Part shown: one piece after another, positions 48,186 to 60,884 of the stretch
How positions within the stretch are numbered: the stretch's first letter is position 1
Layout: the number at the start of each line of letters is the position of its first letter
Origin: Phoronis australis
Taxonomy: Eukaryota > Phoronida > Phoronidae
Length of the DNA: 64,000 nt
NCBI GenBank assembly: GCA_002633005.1
Contig: NMRA01000093.1
Coordinates: 415,322 to 479,321 of the forward strand
Direction of reading: 5' to 3'
Notes under the pieces: generated by a model
Database searches by the model: none
What the model was told of the DNA's origin: nothing
What the model saw: the letters and a program-made list of their open reading frames with translations, nothing else
Position numbers and translations under genes: made by a program

Positions 48186-51100
48186 CTTAGTACAAAGAAC
48201 AACATGAGAAGATGCATTGAAAATTACACACTGCCAGCATGCTGCCAGCATTGTATCGCCAGTCAAAAACCCCGCGCTCGCCACTTCCGACGGACAAAGG
48301 TGGCGCTGAGGAGAGTCTAGAACCCAATCAGATATCGCTCTAACCTTGATCACTTAAAACTTGAACTTTTATCTTTCGAGTCGTCAACCAAGCTTTGATC
48401 CCTCAAGTATTAATAAATACCCTTCCAGGTAAATGCACAGGAAAGTCCTTACTATTTCTTTCCCAAAATATTCGTAATCGATCACAAACTGGAAACCACA
48501 AACTTTCACAGGTAGGGACCGTCTGTGCTGCCTCCTTTTGGCGTGGCTGGCAGCAAACACGCCCCACTCAATCAGTAGGGCATAACTTTTTACACAGTCG
48601 CCACATTTAGCGAACAAACAAGGCAGGACATGTGACGTATTTTGATTTAAAAATAGATCACAAACACGTTCTGCCCGGCGTCGTCCGCGGCGTTTTCAAA
48701 TTGAAAGGAAAATCTGCCAGTGTTAAGTCTCTATCAAACAGATCGCACAGTGACTGGGAGTCCTTTTATTATGATGTAGTTTCGAGAAAAGTTCGTTTTA
48801 TTATGGTCCATCTTTGAAGGAATTTTTTGAAAAGGTGAAGTATCGAGGTTTCTAGTATAGCGCCTTGGGAGCTGTTTCAAAATCTCTTTTCGGAGTTCAA
48901 GTTCAGTTCCCGTGGATCACTCTGATTCTCCGCGGGCGTCTACTGCACGGCAACATCTTATTTTTAAAGTTGATGCGTCAGTCACGACACGCTCCGCCTG
49001 TGTAGTATACGTGTGCAAATTCCTGACAAAACATCTTCTAGTAACGATCTTCAAAAGAAATACGATTCTTGTGATACTGTGGTAAAAAGTAACATTATTT
49101 TATAAATAATCATTGGATAGTGTTTTGTGTAGGCCTAATTCACATATAGTGGTCTTCACGCTCCACCGTTTCGATAGCGGTCAATCCTATTGTAGTGGCC
49201 CTTTGTCAAGATCAACGCAAATTAAGTTTTCAGTCATTTTGTTAGATTTAAAATTTACCAAGTTAAAACTGCTCTCCACATTGCAGGCTTTAACTCTGTG
49301 CAAATGCCAGAGAAAAACAATTTGGGTGTAATAACGACCACCCGAAAGTAGTGCTGGCTATTACCTTCCATTTCATTAGCTCAGATCTACATCAATGCAA
49401 AAAGCGAGCTGAATAGGCCCCATAAAAGTTGTCTGGGGCTTAGGGAATCGGAGCGGTGACCAGTGTAGGCCTAAGCGAGAAATTCTCCACATGAGCCTGA
49501 CTGGGCTGTGCTGTTAAAAATAAAAGTTAAGTTGTAACATATTTGAAAATAAATCAATTAGCATTTCTGAAATCCCCGACAAATGCTGATCATGTTCAAT
49601 TTTGAATCGCCAAAATCGTCAGAAGTTACAACAATCTATTCTTTCCGAACATACCAATTCGCTTCGGGTTTGACTGTGTTCACACGTGATCTATAATAAG
49701 CCTGGTAGATAATTGGTCTGCTTGTTGTCATACCAGACAAAAGGCTGTGCTTCACAGTTAACAAAGAAGCTGGATGTTATCACCCGCTCACGACCTTTTA
49801 CGTCTGGTAAAGTCACTGAACGGGAGGACGCCGTCATGTTGTGAACTGCTGCACAGACTGCGTTCCAACCGATTACGTCATTGGTTAATTTCAACACCTC
49901 CGTCTGCCATAAGGTGTCAGGTAAAACAACTGAACTTGCTGTTATCAAGTGGAACTACTCGATCTAAATTGATTCAAAATAGGTTGTTTTTTAGTGGTAG
50001 TCTCCTTTAATGTCAGTTGGAACTTTTCACTTTGATAAAACACTCAACAACGCGTTTGCAATACTCGTGTTCATGACTTTCTTTATATCAAGACTCAGAC
50101 CTTAAATGAAATGAGCTTCAGCCAGTGTCCGATTGTACGAAACTCTGCGGGGTTTAGGATCTTCCCAATCACTAATTCGTGTTAATGTGTAGGTCTATTT
50201 TGGTCCATTCCATGTCCAGCGATCACGGTTGATGAGTTTAACTTGAAATCCAAATAAAAATCGGTGCATTTTTCGTAATATTTCTAGTATATGCAGTCCC
50301 TGAGGAAAGCAAAAAGTAATTGGAGGGGGAGGGGGGAACAAATTGGACTTCGCCAAACTTACCTCCCCCTTCCTGTCACGTTCTCCGGATGCCGCCGCAT
50401 TTGTACCGAACTCTTCACGTTCGCCATAGGTGGGGGGGCAACCCCGGGCATGCAGCCATTAGGATTTGAGTAACCCGTGGACCAACAAAGTTTCACCGGA
50501 TAGTAAGAATGGTCCCAGGGCCAGCGTACTGACGGGTTACCGGGAGCTGTCTCAAGTAACTGTAGCTGAAGTCTGAAAGTGTACAAATATGAAATTCGAT
50601 GAACTAAAGCTCAAATATGATACATTTGAGACAGCTTAGCTCGTAACCAGGGCGGATCCAGGATTTTTAGTTAGGGGGAGCCAGTATTTTGCCCGTCAGA
50701 CATTCGCTCCTCCGAACTGCCAAATAGAATCTGGGAGAGTTTTAGTTGGATCCACGGCCCCCTTGGTCCCACTCTAAATCCGCCACTGGCACCTATCCGT
50801 CTGCGCTGTCTCTAAGGTCAAAAGTCATGACGACAAATTTTGCGCTGCGGGAAAATTTGATTTTAAAGTAGGAGAGATTCCTGCTTGATGAACATATTAA
50901 ATTTAAGCCTTGGGCTCATATTAAATGTTTAAGAAAGTTCAAATGTGGTCAGTTTTCTCCCCTGGGTAGTTAAATCCCGTCATACTGGCTCACACAACGT
51001 CGCGAGTGAGAGCTGGGGCGCGTTTAGCCCGGCCGTCATCGTGCTTCACGGTAGACCCAGCAGCCCGGCACAGTGAGGAACGGTCTGTCCGGTTTGGTTA

Positions 51101-51744
51101 GAATTGGTTAGAAATATATAAACATCATGTTGCCGATGCTCATTGTGGCGGATGAACAAGCAATATGACGCCGCAAAGCAAAGGCGCTACCGCACGCGCC
51201 GGTGTCCTGGAAACACCGTAACCTGAGCCGGGAGAGCCGAAACTCAGCTCATGTCGGCAGAAGGCTTTTTGAGAATGTTTGGTCTGTGTCGGTGACCCGT
51301 AGTCAGTGAATTAAGAATAAACTAGTTCATCAGAGAACTCAATTTCTGAAAGAATCTGAATGTACAGGGAATTTCAAGTACTAGAATTAGAAATCAGCTG
51401 TGCATATGTCACTGCCGACAGCACGGTAAGCCGAGATATATGTAATCTTGTACTCTTGGCCAGCAGGGGCAGGGAGAAATGGAACCAGTAGAGCTAGCGC
51501 GCGCCCTGTATTTTTTAGACCGGCCCGTAGTTTCACATCCAGCCTCTTAATTAGCGTTAGGTTCTGCCGGATGAAAAACTCTAGTTGCATAAAAGTTATA
51601 CGCTGTATATCAACAATGACGTCACATAATCACGCGTCACGTTGTTACTGTTGAACAATGCATTTGACGTCATGCAACAATCAAACTTATCCAGCGGAGA
51701 ACTTTTGAAGCTTTGTGCAACCCAGCCCAGGTTGTTTTTTTTTG
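48186..51744. other. No gene recognised
   Basis: Apart from the MITE at 50648-50788, the frames here (for example 49691-49948 and 50359-50586 on the minus strand) have no recognisable domain and no consistent splice context. Confidence 0.5.
50648..50788 (+). repeat. CAGTGGCGGAT MITE
   Basis: A 141-bp copy with ends CAGGGCGGATCCAGG and AAATCCGCCACTG. The flanks GTAAC and GCACC agree at three of five positions, so any target duplication has decayed. Confidence 0.8.
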
Positions 51745-52190
51745 TGTGTAAACCGCTTTTGAAAGCACTGACTTATGTTTACAGCGAATCGAATGAAAAA
51801 CTAAAGGAGTCATTGATTCAAGCAGAGACCGTAGAGAGGGAGACGTTTCACCTAGCGAAATCCTACTTCAAGAAGCGTCTTTGATTCAAGTACGTATCAC
51901 GAGAATATCTAAAAGCTGCTCGATGAACTCAAAAAATCCGCCGTGTCAGTTTGTTGGCTCGAAGACTAGNTAGACCGCTTTTGAAAGCATGGACTTATTT
52001 TTACAGCGAATCGAATAAAAAACTAAAGGAGTCATTGATTCAAGCAGAGACCGTAGAGAGGGAGCCGTTTCACCTAGCGAAATCCTACTTGTTAGCGTTT
52101 TTGATTCAAGCACGTATCACGAGAATGTCTAAAAGTTACTCAACGAACTCAAAAATTCTGCCGTGTCAGTTTGTTGGCTCGAAGACTAGC
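51745..52190. repeat. ~220-bp duplication across an assembly gap (haplotype-like)
   Basis: 51745-51969 and 51973-52190 align along their length, with scattered substitutions and a small indel, and meet at the n at 51970. Both copies end in GTTTGTTGGCTCGAAGACTA. The divergence is what two alleles might show. The frames read through the duplicates carry no recognisable domain. Confidence 0.8.
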
Positions 52191-53343
52191 CGTTATACTG
52201 GGCGAGATACATATTCGATTAAAGATGTGTCGATCGAATGTGGTCCTGGGGTGTCTGTGATCGAAAACAGTTGCTAAACATGATCTCGTTCCTAGTACTT
52301 GCGGATCTCGGATGTTCGGGGGGCGGGGGAGGGCAATCTAAAAATGGAATTCCGGTGACGGTTTTTGGTCGTGTCTTAGAAATGGAGGCGTAAAATTATT
52401 AGCCCTGTGTCTTGGCAGCTGTTGTTCTAACAATGCGGGCTGTTAGACTCTCGACCTGTGTACGAAATGCTTTAGTTGCATTACTACTGGTATTAAAATA
52501 TAAAACTGCCACAGGGCTGCTGATAACATGCAATACAAACGGGATGAAAATGAGAGATACGTGTATTGTTGGGAAAGATCTGTCCGCAACTGACTGTCAC
52601 TGTGTGGTTTCTCTGTTTAGGTGAACTAGCGAGTCACATACCAAGAGTCATCCGTGAATATTTGCTCATCGCGTATTAGGACAGTGCCTTGCAAAGATGG
52701 CATTCTGGTCTTGATTCTGTTCTAAGTTAAACCATAATAAGAGTTTTAAACTCGAACACTATTTAGAAATTGATGGTCTTCTAAGTTGGTTTTGCCATGG
52801 TTTGCATGTCTTCGCTGTGCAAACCACAAACTGACAGTAGAAAATGGCTGTCACTCACACGGGTGTACTGTGCTCACGGAATGGTATCGAGGTTGAACAT
52901 CACTAGTTCGCAACGCTTTCTCTGAAATCAGAGCTCAGTTTTTAAGTGAGAACATGTAGTATTTTTAACCTGACATCTCATGATCAGGTATGAAATACGT
53001 ATAATACACCTACAAAAAAGGAAACACAAGCGTTTTTGACTAGTGTGATTAGCGCTTGCTGTAGTTTGCACCGATGGTCATGCGTATAAATAAATCTTCG
53101 TTTATCAGGTATCATTCGAATCAGTACAATAAGAGAACTTTGAGCGCTTGACATAAATGTTGTTTTCAATCTTCCTCTTGGCGCACCTTGTAAAGATAGC
53201 GGATAGGAAGCCAGGCTTGAAGTGGGATCACAAAGTCCGCCGACCCCAAGTGGTCTTTGATCACAGTTTCATTTCGTGACTCCCGGCCGAGGGACGACAT
53301 CGCTCACTACTTTTCAAGTGTTTTCAGTTACAATTCACGAACA
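52191..53343. other. No gene; upstream of the MAM/mucin gene
   Basis: No repeat or exon recognised. The promoter of the MAM/mucin gene should lie in the last few hundred bases, but I see no clear TATA box close to the ATG. Confidence 0.45.
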
Positions 53344-56300
53344 ATGCTTGCAGAAACGGTGATCGTAGCGTTCATTCTAACAGGTAACACTATCGAAAGA
53401 TGTTAATTCCTCATTTTGAGCTTGGTGAAAACTGGATTGTTGATAGTTTTGCTGTCACTCGCGAAGTCCCTGGTGATCAGATACTTTTGCTCGCTACTCA
53501 TAGAAATTGTACACACAGTTTTGATGCTTCCATTATACGTAAAGCTAAAATTTACTCAAGCGATTTTCATCGGTAAGAGTTCTGCTAAGCTCCAATAGTT
53601 CGATATCCCCTCCCTTGTAATGTCTGTATTACTTACAGAGGGGACCTGTGGGGATGACTTCGTGGTTGCCATAATCTTTACCAAAGGGCGCATTTTCCCG
53701 TCAAATTCCCTGCCAAAGATTCACGTGTGTGTTAAAAACTGAATGAAAGGTTCTGTCTTTTCATCGAATGTAACCCACGTGGGTTTATATTTCATTAAGC
53801 TTTAAAAAAGTTTCTTTGTTGATTTTATTTTAGCGATACATTGCAAATTGATAGGGTTACTACTATAATGAAAGATTATTTTTTATATAAGCTCCCTCTA
53901 CAAATGGATCGGGCCATTTGATCGCCGAAACACTCTCAAGGGGTGGGTTTTCGTCGTATCCAAATTTCATGTGGACACATCCGCCTATGCCAAACCCGGA
54001 TATAGTTCAGTAACGCTAAGACCTCACGAGATTACATGATATATTGCCATGTATTCTAAATGAGAACATGTGATTTTGGCTAGACTTAGCGAGGTCCTAG
54101 CGTAACTGAACTCTACCCTGCAATAACTGTATTGCTGTTTCTCATTCTCGTTTGCGAGGGAAAATTTTGTGGAGCCAGCGAAATTGATACTGGCTCTTAT
54201 TTGCGGTAATTTCATGTACTATTCTGGAACTGCTTATTGTCGGAGCTCGTTTGTCTGTTCTTGCAGACCCAGGTCTCACTTTAAAATAGGCTATTTCTTG
54301 AATGGTACATTTTTAACATGAATTTCAACTCTTAATGATGCTACTGGGTAAAACATTCATCGTCTTAATCCTGTAAACTAAACACTTCTGCAGAATTCTC
54401 CCACCAGTCGATACGTGTCTTGTTTAGATAAAAGTCCCAAGAAACTCTAATCTCAGGCGTTTTTTTTTCTGACATCACTTAAACGTTCGAAGAATAATTA
54501 TCAAAGGTAACCAGAATTTATTGAATGTATAATGTATAATTTCCAAAGTAACAATGATAGTCGATTGTATTGAATTATTCGAAAAAACAATAACTTTTGA
54601 GAGACAAGTGACACAATTCTAGGAGACAGAATATCCTGATTATCTGTACGACATAAATGCATGGCATCAATAATCAATATCTTGAAAATTAGCAGAACGA
54701 AAAGATTTTTCTGATGACACTAAATTCGACCTAGTTGAGCAGGATTGGCTTTTTTCCAGTCTACCGAAATATGTTATCTCCAGGTTGGGGATTGGTTCAA
54801 AATTTAGTGTTATCTTTGTTACTTTCAGGGAGTGCCCTCGTCAGCGCCCAAGGGTTGCAGTGCGATTTCGAAACTTCCATGTGCGGCCTCACCTCGGATA
54901 AGCACTATAGCGCCGACTGGCAACGTGTGATGGCAAACCAAACTAGTATCCCAACAACAGGCCTCCCAAAACCAAATGGTAAACACGACAGAGCAAACGA
55001 AGTTCATTGCAATAAAACATTTCATTACAATTTTATATCTTCAGAGATCAGTGTGTAGTGATCTGCTTATGAATTACCGGATGTAAATATTTTCAAGACA
55101 AAATGATAAAAGATAAAAATCATTCAAATACAGTAAGTGTAGGTCACAATTCTTTGATGCAAAATTCATCTCAGTTCAAACGTGCCTAGCACATACATGT
55201 AACGTTTCTCTGTGCAAGAATGTCATTTTCACATTTCAAGAATCGCTTAAAACCTTTCTCAAACGGATTTTTATTATGCATATATTAGACTATCCAGATA
55301 GTTTTAACAATGATTTAGCAACTTAAAAGATTTAAGCAGTCAAACCCAGGAAAGTCAAAAGGCAGGCTAAGTTGCCTTTTCGCGCCATATTGCGTCACCG
55401 CGAGAAAACAACCAACACTGAACGGCTAATAGCTGTATCATAGACATCTTAATACTGTGATGTCTATGAGCTGTAGTTTCCGTCGGCTGCATGGTAGTTT
55501 ACATTCTCAGGTACCCGCGGAAGAATTTGTATGACTGTTAACTTAATAGCACCAATGTGCGGGTGTTGTTAGTATGAAGCGCCAAATGGTTCTTAGACAA
55601 GTACCTTTCTGCGCGTAGAAATGTGCTTAGTCAACGCGTACATTTGCTTAATCAACGCGTACTTTTAGTTCTGCTCTTATTCAACGCATAATTTTGATTA
55701 ATCAACGCGTAGTTTTACCTAATGAACGAGTAGTTTTAATCAATTCATATAGCCCAATCAAACCCGTGCTCTCAAATCTCAAAATAGTGGAAGACTTTCT
55801 ACATGGGTGCAAGGAAACTTTTGAATAATGTTGCATATTCTTATCAAGTGACCACGTGAATGATGGCTCCGTTAGATAGTGAATGTAAGCTTGTCTTTGA
55901 TTGGACACAACGAATGACTAATTCAGCGCGCTGATTAAGTAAAATTTCGCGTTGATTAAGCGAAAGTGCGCTTTGAATAAGAGCAGAACTATCATTGTTT
56001 AAGAACTAAAAGTACGCGTTGACTGAGCAAAAGTACGCAACGATTAATAAAAACTACGCGCTAATTAAGCAAAACTACGCGTTGATTAAGCACATTTCAA
56101 CGCGCAGAAAGATACTCGTTTAAGAACCCTTTGGCGCTTCATACTTTGTAAGTGTTTAAGTTATCCTAGGGCTAATATGACATTACACTAAAAAATTAAG
56201 TGAGGATTCTCGCAGTGACGTAGACGACAGCCAGACAATAACCCTAACCGTTTATAAAATTTGACAATATATGACTCAGTAAAGTCAGACTGATGGTTCT

Positions 56301-57811
56301 GACAGATGGTGCTAACATACACGTATCACTGCTCAAGGTAGGTTTTAAGGTTTTAAATGGAAAATGTCACAAAAATCTTGGCACCTGATTGTCTCGTTTA
56401 TTCGCAAAATCTTGATGAGAGAGAATCTGAGGACGAAAAACACTGAGTAAGTTGAAAAAACGAAAGATCTTGCCGAAGACGATTTCGGAAAAGCAATATT
56501 CTTAGTGGTTTAAATTTTCCCATCCGTGATTGTTCAGGACATGACTTTGTAAAACGTGTCGAAGTCAGTAAACTTGGAAAATTGCCTAGGTCAGCCCCTT
56601 GCTCAGCCGTCACGATAGTCAATATTGTTCTTACGATGTAAAAAAACAGCTAAATTTCGGCCGAGGTTGGTTTGGAACAACGAGCTCATTTTCGTCGGTC
56701 ACAGTGGAGAAATACTCACAGTACCCGTAGTAAGAGTTGTACACGGTTGTGATCTTATTCATACAAAGCATCATTCACGAGTAACGCTCTCTGTTTTTAA
56801 AGTTATAATCCATATCGGATTTATAACTTCGATAACATCTGACATTTGGCATCTTTAATTTTGTTGAATTCGCCAGTTAGGTACAAACTGACGACGACAA
56901 CAGTATTACAATTTTAATTTACGAAGTCGTTTTGAATATTTCCAGGTCATTTTCTACTGTTGAAGCCTCATCTAAGTGAGAAACTTCCACAATACGAAGG
57001 TGTAATTCGGACACCAGCCATGACAATTGGAGCTAACTGGTGCCTGAGCCTGTACTACTATATAAATTCTCCAACCGGAGTGAAGGAAGGCGATGTGGTT
57101 TTCAGTGTTCTACAAAACAGCCAGGAAATTCCTTTGTTTCAGGTAGAGGATTTAAAGTCTTCGTGGCAGTCTAAAAAAGTTGATTTACTTAACCTCTCCA
57201 ACCAAACATTGTTCATCGATGCCTTGATAATGAATGACACTATATCTATTGCGTTTGACGAGCTGAATATTGGGCCTTGCAGTACGCCTGCGCCACCTCC
57301 GGCAACAACTACAGTTATCAATGTCACAGCATCAAACATAAATGAATCTTCCTCGGTGGCGCCCAACACAACTCTCACTAATCCACTCACAACTGTTGCG
57401 CCTACTACACAAACGGTGCCCGTGACAACAGCAACAACAATGAATATGACGTCTACGCAAACCACTCCGGTGACGTCACCTTCCAATACTACCTCTCCCA
57501 ATGCAACAGTTACCTCTCCTGACATGTCTACAGCAACTAGCCCGGAAATGACGAACGGCACTACAAGTCAGATGACCCAAACCACCCGTAATGCCACTAC
57601 GACTGCATTCACCAACAACACTGCTACTGCACCACCAAAACCTACACCGTCCAACAATACTGGTGTGACAACGGCTGCGAGTGGGAATTGGACTACTGAA
57701 GAACGGACGACGACACCGGCAAAAGAACAAACGACAGCTTCCGGAACATCTTCCGTTGGAGTAAATTTGATTTTGGCGACCTTGGCATGGATTTTGTTGC
57801 CGCAGTATTAA
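53344..57811 (+). CDS. Secreted/GPI-anchored MAM-domain protein with mucin-like stalk (3 exons)
   Basis: Exons 53344-53383, 54829-54978 and 56946-57811 join in phase to give 351 aa. Residues 1-20 form a signal peptide (cleavage near VSA-QG). A single MAM domain runs from C25 (CDFE) to C175 (LNIGPC), with the four expected cysteines C25, C32, C96 and C175, the motifs DWQR and WCLSLYYY, and the closing IAFDELNIG. Residues about 177-325 are a Thr/Ser/Pro-rich, Asn-Gly-site-bearing stalk typical of O-glycosylated mucins. The last 18 residues are hydrophobic and end at the stop with no cytoplasmic tail, as in a GPI-attachment signal. MAM domains mediate extracellular adhesion or dimerisation. Splice sites are tttcag/gtaaca type and canonical. 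A possible alternative first exon begins at an ATG at 54735, giving a different hydrophobic N-terminus. AATAAA lies near 58025. Confidence 0.85.
54005..54111. repeat. 107-bp MITE, second copy of the GTTCAGTAACGCTA family
   Basis: Ends GTTCAGTAACGCTAAGACCT and GAGGTCCTAGCGTAACTGAA plus C; the interior matches the 25368 copy (CACGAGATTACATGATATAT, AAATGAGAACATG). It lies in intron 1 of the MAM/mucin gene. Confidence 0.82.
55440..55470. repeat. Perfect 10-bp hairpin
   Basis: CATAGACATC and GATGTCTATG are separated by about 10 bases (TTAATACTGT), in intron 2 of the MAM/mucin gene, 100 bp before the long-inverted-repeat element. Confidence 0.7.
55571..56145. repeat. 575-bp long-inverted-repeat element with internal TTAATCAACGCGTA repeats
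   Basis: The ends are AGTATGAAGCGCCAAA and TTTGGCGCTTCATACT. The arms pair over about 150-170 bp, and each arm carries several copies of a ~20-bp motif (CTTAATCAACGCGTA and variants) in opposite orientations. Flanks TTGTT and TTGTA suggest a decayed 4-5-bp target duplication. It lies in intron 2 of the MAM/mucin gene, has no coding capacity, and fits a foldback-type non-autonomous DNA transposon. Confidence 0.85.
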
Positions 57812-58138
57812 AGACTGAATATTCGTCATAGATTTTCTATACAGTTTTGCAGGAAGGCCTGTCTACACTTAGTGTGACCGCAACCGTCGACTTGTTTTTT
57901 TTAATAATTATTAAAATGCATGTTAACTGACTTGAAAGATTGCCACCGGCCACAGTTACTGTAAAAGTGGAACCAGTTTATTAATGCATTATGAGTAACT
58001 TGAAACAATGTATAAGTTCATTGCGAATAAATACAAATCATCTAATGATAAATCATTTAGTAAACACCGTGACCAAAGCAACAGGATTGAACCGAACAGT
58101 CAAAACGTGATTGAAGCAGCCATGAACCTTTGTTCCGT

Positions 58139-58273
58139 CCAATGAGCGAACATCTAACGAACTGTCCAATGAGCGAACATCTAACGAACTGTCCAATGAG
58201 CGAACATCTAACGAACTGTCCAATGAGCGAACATCTAACAGACTGTCCAATGAGCGAACATCTAACGAACTGT
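58139..58273 (+). repeat. 27-bp minisatellite, 5 units
   Basis: Five units of CCAATGAGCGAACATCTAAC plus GAACTGT; unit 4 carries AGA for GAA. Because 27 is a multiple of three, repetitive frames open on both strands (MSEHLTNCP-like and SLDVRSLDS-like), but these are not genes. It begins about 330 bp after the MAM/mucin stop codon. Confidence 0.95.
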
Positions 58274-60884
58274 CAGTTCTTTCGAAGTTCGGATATCACC
58301 TCTAGTTTGACTAAACAATAATTTGAGACCAATTTAATAACGTTACGTGTTCCCTGGTGGCAGCCGGGTTGATAACCGCTTTAAAAACATATCCGAGACT
58401 CATAAAAATCTTGACATTTTGGCGGGGAGTAATCCCCTTCCACCGTCTCTGTATACTGTTCAGGAGTCCAATTTTGCTGGCAATTTATTTTCGGGAAACC
58501 TAAAAGTTGTCTGCAGTACAACTGGTTTTTACTTTTCCTTTACATAAGTACGCCATTGTATCGTCAGTAACTGGTCGGATATACATTCCGACGTACACCA
58601 GTTGTTCCTCAACTTCTCCAGTACGACGTCATCGGTGTTATTTGATCAAAACCTTTTACAGAAATGGTTCTCTTTGTGCCAGGGGACTCGGGACTGCATT
58701 AACTTGTGCGAGGGCTTGCCGACCTGTGCAACATCGGGTTATCAAAAATAACCCCAAGTTACTATTTACGCTGTTGATATCTGTTTTTGTTTTCGGCTAC
58801 TTTCCTCACTCGTATATACTGATAATCGAGACTTCCTAGTGTTTTTCCTGGGCAGGTGTTTTATACGCAACTGCCGTAGTGATTTGAGAGATAATGCGAT
58901 ACGAAATTCAAAAATTGGAAAGACATTACACCCTTGAAAAGTTTGTCTGAGGAAGAACGTCAATTTGCACAACCATAATTTTTCTTAAGTTGCCCAAAAT
59001 AATGCCTTCGACCGGCATTGTTTAAAACAAATTTCCATTTGACTGGCCGTTAGTGAACAACCCTGTGTTATGTTATTTTAAAGATTATTGCATCCACTTC
59101 AATGACATTTTGTAACACCTATTAAGGGCACGCTCCCTACCAATTGGCACAAATTTCAAAGCTAGGACTCACAAAATGTCCTGATTTCCACGACCTGTTG
59201 TTTGCAAGTTGTTCGGGATCCGAAGCAGGCCGAGCCGGTCTCGCCACCTGGTGATTGGCGGATATTTTGCGATGTGCATTTTCAATGGCATCTATTTAAG
59301 TATGTTTTAATAGACTTAGCCAACAAAATTTTTAAACCTTTAATCATTATATTTGGAACGAGTTATTCAACAATATTGTGAAGCTTGCTTCATGTGGTGT
59401 ATAAAAGATATGATTTGCAAGAATTGTCAAAATTGATAATAATATCACTAAACGTTAATCTTGATTACAAGTGAGAAATTGCGTGATCTTATATTACAAT
59501 TCTGTACAACAAAGTTAAATCACAGACGTCTTTTTATTACACCTACTTCCTAAGTCAACACGGTTCGTTACCTTACTTGTCAAGGAGTTTACTATAGTCA
59601 AGTTGGAGAATCTGTCACCGCGGGTCTCGGTGAAAAAATCGACACTATTTTAATGTACAAGTTGGTCCAAGTTAAGCAATACCAGTGCGCCAATGAAAAC
59701 TTTCATTCGCCAATGATGACAGGTGCGGCTCTAAAAATTATCCCTGGATCGACACTTGTAATGAAGAGGTAGAAAATACCCAGGGATGGTAATGACATAA
59801 CCACAGGGGCATGGCCACCGGTCATAACAAAAAATCTTTAGGGGCATGTAAAAACGAGGGCCCGAAAAAATCTCATCACCGCAGCACTGTTTGTCAATGG
59901 CCAGGGAAACTAGCAACCAAAATTTGCGATGATGGAAGTGGCTCAACACGCGTGTGGCACCCTTAGTTTTTTCCTGTTTTGCACTCCTCACATGTACCCC
60001 CTGTGTCAACACCCTTTTGGCGCCCATCTGGTTTTTATCTGTTTTGCATTCCTCCCACGTATCATCCTCCCGCTGGCACCTGCCCCAGGAGTGATCACTA
60101 AAATTGTGTAGTCCGTGGAGGTATTAAATGTAATTAGGAACGGTAATTTGCCTTATTAAAAACTGAACTATGGACCAAATGGGAGCTTCAGGAGGATGAA
60201 ACTGTAAAAATATTACTTTAATATTGACTAAAACGCACATTTTCATTCTCATTTGATTATAAGTGGATGTAATACGTATTTTACCCATTTTTAATCACAC
60301 ACTAATTTTATTGCACGTCGAACGTCCTTAAAGTATGAATTTATCGATGTTTATGTTTAAAGTATGAATTTATCAATAACCATTGCGTCAAATGGCAAGG
60401 TGGCGAAGTAGGTCATCCTATTGTGTCATTACGAGAATCTGTTATTGTATTACATTCCTTGGTCAGATGCGGTATTTTCAGGCGAAAAAAAACATAACAT
60501 TATATTATCTTGTAGTATCGGGCCTTAAAAAGCACTGCCAATCGGCCATTTTTGCTTTTCTCTTGAATTTTCCTTTGCCGAACTATTTTTAGGCGGACTC
60601 ACGAAGTCGTCGATTTTCACGACGTGTTGTTTGACAGTTCTCGGTTTGAGTAAACGCGTGAGCAAAAGGGTCTCGTCACGTAAAGGCTGATGAATGTGAA
60701 AGCACTGAGTACCCCTTGTAGGGTTGAATATGCTTCATACCTCACAATATTCGAGGCAGACAGCTTAACAAAGTGAAAAGGATGCACATGTATGATGCTC
60801 TGGCCTGACCTGAGATTTCCCTTTGTGCTCAAATGTTATTGGTAAACCAAGAGACTAAGAATTCTATCGCCTAGAGGCTCACAA
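58274..60884. other. No gene recognised; one weak direct duplication
   Basis: Around 59945-60070 two ~55-bp segments resemble each other (TCCTGTTTTGCACTCCTC and ATCTGTTTTGCATTCCTC). Nothing else is recognisable. Confidence 0.45.

Noticed and set aside
47982-48353. 123-codon minus-strand frame considered as a CTC1 N-terminal exon
   Set aside because: No resemblance to CTC1, and the gene already has an ATG at 45143 giving a full-length product.
49691-49948. 85-codon minus-strand frame considered as an exon
   Set aside because: No recognised domain, no matching neighbouring exons, and the opposite strand is equally open.
57139-57829. Minus-strand frames opposite the MAM/mucin stalk
   Set aside because: They are antisense shadows of the Thr-rich coding exon; the plus-strand gene has signal peptide, domain and splice support.
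58053-58321. Repetitive frames on both strands near 58.2 kb
   Set aside because: Produced by the 27-bp minisatellite, whose unit is a multiple of three.
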